From the NCBI GenBank assembly GCA_030549495.1, contig JAUIRK010000167.1:1-64000 (forward strand): a DNA stretch of 64,000 nt, written 5' to 3'. Below the pieces are notes generated by a model. The model was not told the DNA's origin and ran no database searches. It worked only from the letters and a program-made list of their open reading frames with translations. Made by a program: the position numbers and the translations under genes. This DNA comes from Nectonema munidae (taxonomy: Eukaryota; Nematomorpha; Nectonematoida; Nectonematidae). Shown piece by piece: positions 13,348 through 23,049 of the stretch. Within the stretch, counting starts at the first letter, position 1. Each line of letters starts with the position of its first letter.

Positions 13348-14844
13348 ATGAGTGCTAAACGTAAGCGAAATGACTTGTCCCTTGCCCAGAAGCTGAAGAT
13401 CATAAAGTGGTCATCTAGCCAATCACAAACTCAATTGTCCAAGACGTATGGTGTTTCACAGTCCACCATTTCAAAAATTCTCAGCAAGAAGTCCCAGATC
13501 CTGCAAGATGCTGAGCAGAACAAGAACGGCAACCGCATGCGGACTGGCAAGGCAGCTGACGTCGAGACGGCCCTTTACACCTGGTTCGTGGATGTCCGTA
13601 CCCATGGCTGTCCCATCACCACTGCAGTCCTGGAGGAGAAGGCCAACCAGCTCGCTGCCAACCTAGGAAACGACGATTTCAAGGCAACCAATGGCTGGAT
13701 CTGCCGTTGGAAGGACCGTTTCTCGATCAAATATAAAAAGGCACATGGGGAGAAAAGTGATGCTGACATCCCAGCTGCAGACACATGGCTTTCAACTGTG
13801 CTGCCCGAGCTGCTTGAGAAGTATGAACCCTGTGACGTCTACAACGCAGATGAGACGGGAATCTACTTCCGTGCCCTACCTGACGGCACCTTGGCAGATG
13901 CAGCACAGAAGCTGAGCGGCAGCAAGAAGGTCAAGGAGCGTCTCGCCGCCCTCGTCACTGCCAACATGGACGGCAGTGACAAGCGTCCTCTACTGGTGGT
14001 TGGCAAAAGTGCCAAGCCCAGGTGCTTTAGAGGAGTCCCCCAGCTTCCAGTCCCATACATGAACAATAAAAACGCATGGATGACTGGCAACCTGTTTCGA
14101 GACTGGCTAAGAGACTTTGAACGTGACATGGTCAGGCAGGGGCGGCACATTGCCCTTGTCCTCGACAACTGCTCGGCTCACCCCAAGGATGCAGCAGATG
14201 ACCTTCCCCACATTCGCCTCTTCTTCCTGCCGCCCAACACGACCTCCATCATGCAGCCATGTGACATGGGGATCATCCGAAACCTGAAGGCACTCTACAG
14301 GAAGAAGGTGGTCCAGAAGATTGTTGCATATATCGGCGCAGGTGAAGCTGAGTTCTCTGCCAGCACCTTCGCCCGCAAGTTTACAGTCCTGGATGCTATG
14401 CACATGTTGAAAGTGGCATGGCAGGATGTAAAACAGTCCAGTGTGGCAAACTGCTTTGCCCATGCCGGCTTCTGCATCCCCTCTGCTCCAGATGCTCTCA
14501 CTGCAGACCACCAGGACCAGGCACCAGATGGGATGACAACAGAAGAGTTCCAGGCCTACGTGGACGTGGATTCCCAGACTGAGTGCCATGGGGTCTTGAC
14601 AGATGACGACATCTGTGACACAGTACGCCAGCCAGATGTCTGCCCCACTGCTGACAGTGACGATGAGTCAGCTGAACTGCCTCCACCACCAAAGGCCCAT
14701 GTTGCCCTCGACGGCCTGTCATCTGTGCGTGCCTATCTGGAAGCCATCGGCCACGATCTCACCACCTTCTACACTCTGGAAAGTGAGCTGCAAACGGCGG
14801 TTGCAACATCTGCCAAACAGACCTGCATAACAGACTTTTTTTAA
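13348..14844 (+). CDS. pogo/Tigger transposase, intact, 498 aa
   Basis: A cut-and-paste DDE transposase. I chose ATG 13348 because the protein then starts MSAKRKRNDLSLAQKLKIIK, the usual start of the psq helix-turn-helix. An upstream in-frame extension of 12 residues has no ATG. The CENP-B-like second DNA-binding half (residues about 60-130) contains NGWICRWKDRFSI. The catalytic triad is Asp168 in NADETG, Asp273 in VLDNCSAHP and Asp306 in QPCDMGII. The linker to the C-terminus is acidic. The protein ends QTCITDFF, which fits the PCNA-interacting QxxIxxFF box. Pogo transposase is known to bind PCNA through such a tail. The coding region is clearly more GC-rich than its surroundings and has no stop or frameshift, which suggests recent arrival. 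An AATAAA lies at about 14960. Confidence 0.95.
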   Translation: MSAKRKRNDLSLAQKLKIIKWSSSQSQTQLSKTYGVSQSTISKILSKKSQILQDAEQNKNGNRMRTGKAADVETALYTWFVDVRTHGCPITTAVLEEKANQLAANLGNDDFKATNGWICRWKDRFSIKYKKAHGEKSDADIPAADTWLSTVLPELLEKYEPCDVYNADETGIYFRALPDGTLADAAQKLSGSKKVKERLAALVTANMDGSDKRPLLVVGKSAKPRCFRGVPQLPVPYMNNKNAWMTGNLFRDWLRDFERDMVRQGRHIALVLDNCSAHPKDAADDLPHIRLFFLPPNTTSIMQPCDMGIIRNLKALYRKKVVQKIVAYIGAGEAEFSASTFARKFTVLDAMHMLKVAWQDVKQSSVANCFAHAGFCIPSAPDALTADHQDQAPDGMTTEEFQAYVDVDSQTECHGVLTDDDICDTVRQPDVCPTADSDDESAELPPPPKAHVALDGLSSVRAYLEAIGHDLTTFYTLESELQTAVATSAKQTCITDFF

Positions 14845-15542
14845 ATCTAAATAGACAATTCGCAGATCCACAGCTTCAAATGAAAAAAAAACTTACCTGA
14901 TGGATTGTTTAGGCCTACTTGTCAATGCGTGTGTATATATTTTTTATTTGTACATTTTAATAAATAATGTATGAAAAAAGTGATAAATAAATTTTTTATT
15001 CTTTTATTTGTATATTGTGATAATAATGTCTGAAAAATGTAATAAATACTTGTTTTAATTGTTAACCATCGTGTTGCCACTTATCAGTGTAGGCCCCTAC
15101 ATGTATAACCACGCACAGATAAATCGTTATAACCACCATAATCATGAAAAAAGCTAAGCCCGGATATTAGAATATCCCGGATTATGTCATAATTTATTCA
15201 TACACGGAGGGTATGACAATAAGCGGGCTCCACTGTATATAAATGTATATTTTCGTTCTTGCTATAATAAAACAAGTTTCTGCAGTTATGTAGCATTCTT
15301 ATGTATACCTTAATCAATGAATATAGCCTTGATCTTTGGCTGGGATCGCAGAAAGTATGCTAAGGCTTAAATGGGGTCGCCACTAGAAAAAGGCTAGGGA
15401 CCACTGATCTAGAGGACATTATAGATTTTCACAATTCTAAAAGATAAAAAATGAAGACAAATGTTTTTCCGGTGTAATTTTAGAAAAATACTTAAAATGT
15501 TTTCTTACATATGGTTTTATAAGATAATTGTTATACACAAAT

Positions 15543-15580
15543 ATAGTCCTCTAGAGGAATATTGGGCACTAATGGGTTAA
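15543..15580 (+). other. piggyBac right end with TTAA target
   Basis: CCTCTAGAGGAATATTGGGC is followed by ACTAATGGG and TTAA. Reading inwards from TTAA the end is CCCATTAGTGCC, close to the end CCCTAATAGTGCC of the piggyBac at 16767. The two elements therefore belong to related families. The CCTCTAGAGG core is itself palindromic and forms the subterminal inverted repeat shared with 8553 and 10890. Confidence 0.65.
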
Positions 15581-16762
15581 ACAGACCCTTTAATATATTT
15601 TACTGATTATTTTCATTTCTTTAGATTAAATTATATTTATCTTTTATAAATTTTGTGTATTTTCCCTTCTGCTTCTAAATTCATCTTCCTGATTTATTAC
15701 AACTTCCATCGTATTTGCTCAAGTTTTGCAAACATATTTTTTGGAAAGGCATTTTTTCCATTTGTTTAAGGTATTTACTCTTTTCTTTATCATAATTTTT
15801 CAATACTCTTTATATTTTCATAAAAATTTTTAGTTTTGCTTTGAATTGTTTGTTGAAGATTTTTCATCCTCGATGGTAAATTGTGCAGATTGTAATTTTG
15901 AAATTGCCGGTGATGAGTGTATCAAGTGTAGTGAATGTGGTTCCAGTTTCTATCATTAATGCCAGAAATGATCAATTGAGCAGGTCACTTTTTTATTAAT
16001 AATAATTGTGTTGTTATTGTACACCGGAAGAATTTTGTTTTTTTCAAGAGTATCAAACGTATAGAGAATATTTTTAATTTTATTATTAATTTGGAGCTGA
16101 ATGATTTTAAGTTTTTACACATGCTCAAGTTTTACATTAGTTTTGAGGTTTTTGTTTAGCGAATGAGCAATTAAATATTTTTTAACCATTTCCATCGAAG
16201 TATTTCGCCCAAATTGATATCAATTCTAAGCAAATCCTCGACTTTTATAATATTGAAATGTATTTATTGGCTTTCGTTTTTTCGGCCGATAGCAATCATT
16301 TTTCCAATGCTATTTCTGTTTATTTGTGAGATTTCAATAAATTTGAGAGTTTTAACCACGAGCTAGCTCACCAATAATAAATTTGAAAAGATGTGTAATT
16401 ACGAAAATGCTATCAAGTTGCTGGCTGTTTAAACATTTGGTCCAACGTTTTCATCATTTGGGCTATATCAAGTTCTAAATAAGGCTGTTAACCTTGTTTA
16501 TCCTCCTTTTAATTCTCCAAAAATCATATAAGACAAATATCAAATAGTTATTTATTCCATCAATTATACTCACATAAAAAGAAAGAAAATTTATTGACAT
16601 TCAAAAAGATAAACAAAGATTCATAGCAATTTTACATGAAATAAAAATTATCATCATAGATAGGTCCACACAAAGACTAATTAAAGTCGCTAACGTGTGT
16701 AATCGTTTATATGCATATATTTCATTTTAAAAATATACTAATTTGTGTAATATTTCATTTTT
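15581..16762. other. AT-rich stretch without a gene apart from a PHD remnant
   Basis: Between the two piggyBac elements I see no reading frame longer than about 60 codons and no clear inverted repeats. The only protein-like piece is the PHD finger at 15873. The rest is AT-rich with poly-T runs. Confidence 0.6.
15873..15971 (+). pseudogene. decayed PHD-type zinc finger start
   Basis: From ATG 15873 the frame reads MVNCADCNFEIAGDECIKCS then ECGSSFYH, a stop, and CQK. The spacing C-x2-C, C-x2-C, C and H is that of the first part of a PHD (C4HC3) finger, with aromatic FY before the His as in true PHD domains. A stop lies right after the His and the following Cys is one residue too close, so it is dead. 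PHD fingers at the very N-terminus are typical of ORF1 of some CR1/L2-like LINEs, which is my preferred source. A host chromatin gene exon is the alternative. Confidence 0.5.
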
Positions 16763-19650
16763 TTAACCCTAATAGTGCCGGGGGGGGGGGGGTTAAATGA
16801 CAATTCGATGACCTTTTCATGTCCAAATCTGTCAGTGAATATCAAAATTTATAGGTTTTCAGAAAAATGTTGATACTATTTTTATTAAAGCGCAAAACTT
16901 GTGTTTTAAATAAAAAGATTATTTGAAATGTCAGAAAAGGAATAACTTTATATGTATATTTAGACATTTAACATTCTATATTTTTAATTTTTCTGAAATT
17001 CACCAATATTTTTGAGAATGTGTCAATTAAAATTGATATAACTATATCTAATGAAATATACTTTCAAGTATTACATCAAATTATGTTGAACACTGTGATT
17101 TCATTTTTGGCAATCATAAAGGAAAATTACTTATATGTGTGTAAAAATTGCGGGTATCCCCTAAAATTGGCCTATTAAAACAAGCATCCGAATTTTTTTA
17201 GAGAATACGTTTTTTATAAAAATAATTTAAAAAAACGTACACTTTTATGTTGTAAAAATTTATAAGTGTAAAACAGAACTGTGGTTTTTTATTTTTGTGA
17301 TAAACAAGGCTTACTTGGGAAACCTGATAGGGAAAAATTTGTGGTTTTTATCTAAAACCTATCTACGACAATTTTAATTCAAATTATATAACAATATAAT
17401 GTTTTAGAGAAATCGGCAAAAAAACTCAGGCTCTTTTACATTTAGAGTTTAAAATAATAAATGCGAAACAAATTTGCGGTTTTTTATTACTCGTTTTTGC
17501 AAAACAATCAAATGAACCTGTCGATACCTGCATTTAGAAAAAAGAATGGTACAAAATATGCTGGATTCTCCAAGGATACGAATACCTTTGAAAGATAAAC
17601 TAACAGGAGGATAATTTGTCACTAGTTAACTAAATGTCAAGAGCATTTAATCAAAAACTGTATAATTATGACGAATTCAAAGAACTGTAAAAAGTATAAT
17701 GAATTTTCATATAAAGCAAAAATTCACATTTTTATTCAATCAGAAGTAATAAATAAATTTTAAAAAGCAGAAATATCAAACATTGAAGACAAAAATTATA
17801 AGGGGTTTATCAAAACAAATAAAAATATGAATTAGTGACATTGTGAACAAAAGGTGCATGAGTGTTTAGGGCATATAAATATTTTGCAGATTTCACACTG
17901 TTTTGAAACTCTGCCTAGCTTCTTTTTCTTTTCTTTGTAGTCTGTCCCTTGTATGCTTTCGACACAATAATGACATCTTTTATTTGTAGTTGCCCGAGAA
18001 GAAGAATCTGAGGGCAGTTCATGTTGAATCCCAGTAATAGATTGAATAGACTCATTTATTTTTCTAACAATAGTGGCTCTCAATCCATCTCTAGGTCTTT
18101 CTTTTAATTGTGGTAAAATTAATGCGTAAACCAATTTAATCCAACTTCATTACTATTTGTTTTCCTTGGATTTAAGTTGTTATTCATACTATAAATTGTT
18201 GTTGCATTTATTCGTGCTGTGTCCAAAATATAGGAAAATGCTGCTGTTGTCCATAGAAAATTTTCTCATTTTCTGATCGACAATATCTGTACCTCCTTTA
18301 GTATAGTCATAAAACTTATATATTGCGGGCTTTTGTCTCTCAGCAAAGGTCACCCCTTTGATAAAAGGTCGACGAACTTATTAAAAGCACATTCTTTTTA
18401 TCGTTGCTTTTGGTATGCACAACATAGCTATGCAATGATAAATACCTTTTACCTTTATCGTACCAATATTTGTAAGAGAAATTATCACGAAATTCAACAC
18501 TTTTCATTTCACTTGGTATACCTTTTCTATTAAGGTTAATTGTTCCAACAGTTGTAATACCCCTTATATACAGCCACTGAACTAACTCAATTGAAGTGTA
18601 TAATCTATCAATTGTAAGATTACGTCCTTTCAAAGATAACGTTTCGCTTAAGCGATATCATTGACTTGTCAATGGCAGATGATCCTGGTATATAATATTG
18701 ACCTTCTTGACTTTTCGGTTTACCTGCATAACATACTATAAAAACGTAAAAAGATAACGGACAGCATTTATAGATTTGAACAGAAGTCCGTATTTTGACG
18801 GTTTCATTGGATTGAAAACATTAAAATTTATACCAGTTCTACTAGCGTATAAAGTTTCATCTAAGGTTAAGGCATCGTCAGGATTCACCCATCTGCTACA
18901 ATTTTCATTAAAGTCTTCAAAGATCTCTCTGAAAGCAGCCCATCTATCATAAAAGCATCTAGATGCTCTTGCATCGACATCATCAAAACAAAAAGTGATT
19001 AATAAAATAAAACCTTTTAACACTCATTACAGATATGAACATTGGGTTTCCAATTTTTGACCATATCAGATGAACACTTAAATGATTTTGACCTGAAAAA
19101 GCCCTCAAGTGACATAACCCAATGTAAGCATAAAATTCAACACTAGATATTTTTTCTGACACAAGTGGTTCGGTCTTTCTTTACCTTTTCAGATATGAGA
19201 GGCTTTTTCATATAATTATCAATTCGTGAATTTGAATATTTTAAAATTTTTGCAACTATTTTCTTATCAAAAAAAAGACTCCACCAATCGAAAATATTTT
19301 TTGCATTTTTGGCCAACCCTTTAACACCTGGTACATCTCTTATAATATCGGCAGCTCTTTGTCTACCAACCTTAACAGGTTCACAATTTGTCCAAGTTAT
19401 CTTTTCCATGACATCTCCACGCGAAACAAAATTTTCCTCATTTGGTGGTTATCAAACAAAGAATAGTTTTTCTCGCACAAAGTATCATCTAAACATCTAA
19501 TCAACCTATACTTAGTTTGTAAATCAGAAGAGTTTAACTGCTCAAACAAGTTTTCTATATTTTTAATGTTCAAAGCATCCCACCCGTAATCCATTCCATC
19601 TTCCTCTTCCACGCTGCGTACTTCTTCATCCAGGTCATCCTGTAGTTTAT
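16763..19650 (-). mobile_element. piggyBac element 2 (one end seen)
   Basis: The left edge is TTAA (16763-16766) followed by CCCTAATAGTGCC and a run of G, the canonical piggyBac terminus. The minus-strand transposase lies at 17832-19612. The 1 kb between 16800 and 17830 is AT-rich 3' non-coding sequence without a gene. I could not find the other TTAA end. Past 19650 the composition changes abruptly to GC-rich, so the far side is probably lost or interrupted. The right limit is approximate. Confidence 0.65.
17832..19612 (-). pseudogene. piggyBac transposase, several frames (piggyBac-2)
   Basis: Read from high to low coordinate: 19612-19397 gives the acidic leader MEEEDGMDYGWDALN. 19409-19143 gives WWSLFFDKKIVAKIL (start of DDE_Tnp_1_7). 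19023-18736 gives NPDDALTLDETLYASRTG and NPMKPSKYGLLFKSINA, the first catalytic Asp region. 18633-18340 gives KGRNLTIDRLYTSIEL and VGTINLNRKGIPSEM, the second Asp. 18134-17832 gives the cysteine-rich tail with KRCHYC, KQCEICKIFICPKH and CTFCSQCH. The final GVD / NAW segment is short or missing between the last two pieces. At least four frame changes separate them, so the gene is dead. It is a relative of PGBD4-like proteins. Confidence 0.9.
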
Positions 19651-19790
19651 GCTTTAAATCACATAAAAAAAATTATTAAAAAAAATCAGCATAGTTATTT
19701 CTCTGCTAGAGGATTGATAAGAAGCATTCTTCGTGGCTGCTGCCTGGCATACATTTCAACGACTGATTCGACGTCAATGTTGATGTCCTG

Positions 19791-20298
19791 TCATACATAA
19801 AGAAGAAGTGCATTTAATCTTTCTTCTCCATAGTCCTCAATAGCCCTGAACAAAGAAGCGGATCGGAAAATGAGGCCTCCGAGCCGAGGTCGCGAAGGAC
19901 GACAAGAGGTGCCTGCATGAGGCAATATCCAAGATCGACTGGATCTGGTCCTGTGCCGGGTCCGGGCACGGGTTGTCTTCCGGTTCGAAAGACATAACCT
20001 GGGAAAAGATCCTTTTCCAAAACCGAGGTGGGAATAAGTCCCGGTTTTCCTCATAGAAGTCCAGCAGAGCGCCTGGGTGCGCTGGGACAAAGAAATTTCT
20101 GTCCCCCACCCAGATGGTGATCGAACCGTCTGACTGGAAGCAAAACGAGGGTTCTGCCCCGGGTTTAGTGGGGGTCGGCAGCAGGACATCGAGCGGAGGC
20201 GGGACCTGCAGCTCTCCTGGGAGGACTAGCACTCGCTGCACTTCCTCTACCCGGATGTGGGTATGGACCAGCGCGGGCGAATGGGTCACATCGCGGCT

Positions 20299-20333
<35 letters not shown>

Positions 20334-20514
20334 ATCCTATGGCAAGGACCTTGCCAGCCGGGGTTGGCCTTCGGAAATAACGATAAATGGAAATAAGCGT
20401 CATGGGAGCGCCGACTGGGAACCCCAGATGCTGGAGAAAGCCTCCTTCCGGGACCCGAGACGAGGGAGTTGCCGGTGGCCTTCCGGATATGGATTTATTA
20501 CGAGCAGACATCAA
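19791..20514 (-). CDS. unidentified GC-rich reading frames
   Basis: A minus-strand frame of 225 codons starts MMSARNKSISGRPPATPSS and runs into a poly-Pro tract encoded by a long G run, then VWVGD-like and HPGALLDFYEENRDLFPPRF peptides. Two other frames on the same strand are also open here. One ends LFRAIEDYGEERLNALLLY, which looks protein-like. Composition is sharply GC-rich against an AT-rich neighbourhood, so this DNA has a different origin from its flanks. I do not recognise a domain. A transferred gene fragment or part of an element are both possible. The poly-G tract length may be an assembly artefact. Confidence 0.35.
20299..20331 (+). repeat. G33 homopolymer
   Basis: Thirty-three consecutive G on the plus strand inside the GC-rich island. 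It is either an unstable G-quadruplex-prone tract or a sequencing/assembly artefact. It would encode poly-Pro on the minus strand. Confidence 0.9.
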
Positions 20515-20539
20515 TGCAAAACAACACAGGCTCCTTTTA

Positions 20540-21850
20540 AAAAATAAATTTTATAAATGATAAAAAGGCTTTTTTACGATTTTGAAAGTTGCGTCCAAAT
20601 ACCAAGTTTTTGCATTTTCCAAAAACTTTAGTTGCTCTTGTGATGAAAATACCAAATGTCTTCTTAAACGAAATTTTAATATCGGCTCTCAAAAAATCTA
20701 TGATTAAAATTAAAGGATTTGAATTAAAAGGTTTATATATGCAATATTTTTGAGAATTACATTGGCCACCTTTGTTTATTTTTGGGCTAAAGTACATGTT
20801 CCAGTAGTGAGTACAGACAAAAAACTTCTATTTTTGACATGAAAACAATATTTGCACAAACAAAAGTAAAAAATTTAGTTAAAATCATACACTTTTATTT
20901 AATTTTTAAATTTTTGAATAAGGAATTCATAAAAAGAGTATTTTTTTGATATACAGAAAATAATATATTTACTCTATTTTTAACTAAGTTTACAATTTTT
21001 TAATTTTTTTTCACTCAGCTATTTTTTTAAACTGCTGAAATGAACTACAAACGCTGATACGTGATAAAGCATACGTTGTAACGCCGGATTTAGAATGAAC
21101 AATATCAGAAGCTTTACGACGCCCACAGTTTCATGAAAAGAAGAACTCTACTTTACTTTTTTGTCTTTAAAAATAACTTCTTTTGGGCAAAAAGATAACA
21201 ATGAATGACAAATACTAGAACTGGAAGTAGAACTTGAAGCTAAAGATGTGATCTTCATTCTCAAAGTTACTTCATCATTTGATAAGGAAGATTCATCTCT
21301 TTCTATAATAATTTTAGACTTTGGGATTCTAAGAAGAACTCTTGACATTGTTAGAAGATGAAGAGGAGACTTTCACGCAATAAAAACGCCGAAAAAAACC
21401 AAGAATCTTTTGAAAATATGGTACAATTTGAAAACGCCGCTTTAGAAATGCAAGACTGTAAAACAGTGAGTGAAACAAAAGAATTGAAAACTACAAACGA
21501 TGTTGCATAAATCAATCTTGCAAATAGAATTATTAATATATAATAGAATCTGTCTGGTCATCCGCCGTAGATGGCGATAAAACCTGTTCAAAGATTTTAC
21601 GCCAAGTCTTCCTCTCAAAAAGTGTCTCATCATCAAGATAGCGCATGATTGCTACCAACCTCTTACCGATGGAACTTGTGAGCGGATCATTAACTATTTG
21701 TTGAACCATGTCTTTTGGAGTTAATAATTCTTTTGTAACCTTTGTTCGTAGTCACTTCCAAATACTTCTTCTAATACTTAGGCTAGGTTTGCCACTATAT
21801 TTCATCTTCGTTTTGTACCGGGATTGGAAGTTCCTTATGCTTGCCAATCA
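20540..21850. other. AT-rich stretch, no recognisable gene
   Basis: It contains two short minus-strand frames (20797-20537, 86 codons with Lys/Phe-rich sequence including IFITRATKVFGKCKNLVF; 21348-21148, 66 codons with a Ser-rich middle). Neither has a recognisable domain, and both are short enough to be chance in this composition. No terminal repeats are seen. Confidence 0.5.
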
Positions 21851-21855
21851 AGTCT

Positions 21856-22179
21856 TCAATGCTTTCTATTGTTGGCCATATCAATAGAATCAATAGTGTC
21901 TGAAGCGTCTATATAGACATCTTCATTCGAGTTGGCTTGATGTACGTGAATATGCGTGCTGTATATTGCAGCTTGTGGAATCTCCGATTCGGAGTCTGAT
22001 TCCGGAGAGGAAGATGAAAGATTTGAAGATGATGAGTCGCTTGGGAACAAAATCGAAGCCTCCATCCAAAGGGAGGGTTCCATGGAGAAAAAATTGCGAA
22101 TGTCTCCAAGGACCCGTGTGAAGTTGGCTAACTTAAGTTGCCTTCTTCTTTCCTTTTTGGATGGGCTTACCTTTATCAT
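21856..22179 (-). CDS. unidentified Ser/Asp-rich frame
   Basis: Minus-strand frame of 107 codons starting MIKVSPSKKERRRQLKLA with a basic N-terminus, a Ser/Glu/Asp-rich middle (SSSSPESDSESEIPQA) and NEDVYIDASDTIDSID near the end. It lies about 140 bp downstream of the frame at 22319-22681 on the same strand and is of similar base composition. The two may be parts of one transcription unit. No family recognised. Charge layout alone could suit a nuclear or nucleic-acid-binding protein, but this is not evidence of function. Confidence 0.3.
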   Translation of the reverse strand: MIKVSPSKKERRRQLKLANFTRVLGDIRNFFSMEPSLWMEASILFPSDSSSSNLSSSSPESDSESEIPQAAIYSTHIHVHQANSNEDVYIDASDTIDSIDMANNRKH

Positions 22180-22318
22180 TTTGTCGAAAAAACAACGAGG
22201 CTGAAGTTGTAACTTGAATTTAGGTGTGACATGGACGACGAACCTATTTGCCTTCTAGCGGCTTCCCATCCACTTTGAGAAGCAGCACAGGCTAGAACGA
22301 CAGCGTTGTTTAGCGAGG

Positions 22319-22681
22319 TTAGGTATCTGTAGGAAGTGAGTGTACGTTTTTTCCAGGATTTGAAATAGCGATGATGTCATCTTTTGCGTTTCGTGTGTTA
22401 GGAGGAGAATTGGGCAAAAAAGCTTCAATACGTTTGGATGCTAACTCTTGTGGGTTGTATCTATCCATTAATTCTGGTTTGGATAAATCGTAGTCTTCAT
22501 ATCTACGACGTGATTTTGGAGGAGGAATTGAAAGAAAAATGTCCATTTCAGGTTTGCCAGAAGCCAGTTCTAGAGCAGCTATACGATCAATAAGCTGCTT
22601 GTAATCCTCCTTGAGTGTAGTGATAGAGCCAGCACGCGTCAAGACACTCGTGTTAGATACGTCTTGAAGCGGAGTAGTCAT
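22319..22681 (-). CDS. unidentified promoter-proximal frame
   Basis: From the ATG at 22681 (MTTPLQDVSNTSVLTRAGS) the frame runs 120 codons. A predicted helical stretch (TTLKEDYKQLIDRIAALELA) is followed by Pro-rich SIPPPKSRRRYEDYDLS and LPNSPPNTRNAKDD. A TATA element lies 82 bp upstream, so this is a plausible first exon or ORF of a real transcription unit. I recognise no domain. Less AT-rich than the surrounding DNA, like 21856-22179. It could be a gene fragment or part of a mobile or virus-like element. Confidence 0.4.
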   Translation of the reverse strand: MTTPLQDVSNTSVLTRAGSITTLKEDYKQLIDRIAALELASGKPEMDIFLSIPPPKSRRRYEDYDLSKPELMDRYNPQELASKRIEAFLPNSPPNTRNAKDDIIAISNPGKNVHSLPTDT

Positions 22682-22762
22682 AGTCAAGTGCTAAGTGATC
22701 GAGCAGTAGTGAGTAGTATGCGAGATAATAGTAAATAAACTGATTAATCGAGAAGTGCAGCG

Positions 22763-22770
22763 CTTTTATA
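22763..22770 (-). promoter_or_regulatory. TATA box (TATAAAAG)
   Basis: The minus strand reads CCATATAAAAGCGC, a strong TATA element, 82 bp upstream of the first ATG (22681) of the frame ending at 22319. About 40 bp downstream the sequence becomes pyrimidine-rich with a TCAGTT initiator-like step. A short TACCA repeat lies immediately upstream. Confidence 0.5.
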
Positions 22771-22794
22771 TGGCATGGTATGGTATGGTAGAAA

Positions 22795-23049
22795 AAAATA
22801 CATTTTATACGTTAAAATAAAATGTTTACAAATTGTTTAAATAAAGATTTATTTTAAATTGCCACATGAATATTTTTAGTATTTACTAATTAAAATTAAA
22901 TTTACTTTTTGCCAATTTTATTTACAAATTGCTTAAAATTTCTAGTTTTTGCATTATTTTTTAAAACATTTTTTCTAAAACATAACTCAATCTAACAATT
23001 ATTAAGCTAAACTTTTGAAAAAACAGGTTATAATCAGGGCGAAGAAAAT
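22795..23049. other. AT-rich intergenic stretch
   Basis: AT-rich sequence between the TATA promoter and the 3' side of the MULE remnant. No frame of note and no inverted repeat that I can see. Confidence 0.5.

Larger units (their letters stand above)
12706..15235 (+). mobile_element. intact pogo/Tigger element (Tigger-2), 2530 bp
   Basis: The left end is CAGTAGTGCCCACTTAATAT and the right end, reverse complemented, is CAGTGGAGCCCGCTTATTGT. They match at most positions and continue into a shared CATACC. TA dinucleotides lie directly outside (12704-12705 and 15236-15237), the pogo/Tc1 target duplication. The subterminal TGTCATA / CCCGTTTATTGTCATA motifs repeat at 12740-12850 and 15170-15190. 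It carries one uninterrupted transposase gene and sits inside the hAT at 10907. This is the youngest layer of the stack. Confidence 0.93.
10907..15406 (+). mobile_element. hAT element with 8-bp target duplication, containing Tigger-2
   Basis: The left end is CAGGGGTTCCCAACCCTGGG and the right end is GGCTAGGGACCACTG. These are short imperfect inverted repeats of the ZBED5/Charlie-like hAT kind. The flanks are CTCTAGAG (10899-10906) and ATCTAGAG (15407-15414), an 8-bp duplication with one mismatch matching the hAT preference nTCTAGAn. Removing the nested Tigger leaves about 2.0 kb containing a decayed ZBED5-like transposase. Inside the left arm are a TA run (about 11150-11164) and a TG-rich tract near 11395. 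No other gene is seen between 10930 and 11630. Confidence 0.85.
8553..15576 (+). mobile_element. piggyBac element carrying nested Tigger and hAT insertions
   Basis: The two coding ends of a piggyBac transposase lie in the same orientation, N-terminal at 8757-9059 and C-terminal at 10660-10820. The right end reads GGCACTAATGGG followed by TTAA (15574-15580), the canonical piggyBac terminal GGG plus TTAA target. A subterminal motif around CCTCTAGAGGAA recurs in inverted orientation at 8553, 10890 and 15547. The middle of the transposase is missing and a Tigger fills that interval. A hAT (10907-15406) sits in the right subterminal region. The left TTAA end is not visible because the hAT remnant abuts it. 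The boundary at 8553 is therefore a minimum. Confidence 0.6.

Noticed and set aside
13575-14722. Long minus-strand frames under the Tigger-2 gene, up to 160 codons
   Set aside because: Shadows of the GC-rich transposase gene, with no domain and no promoter.
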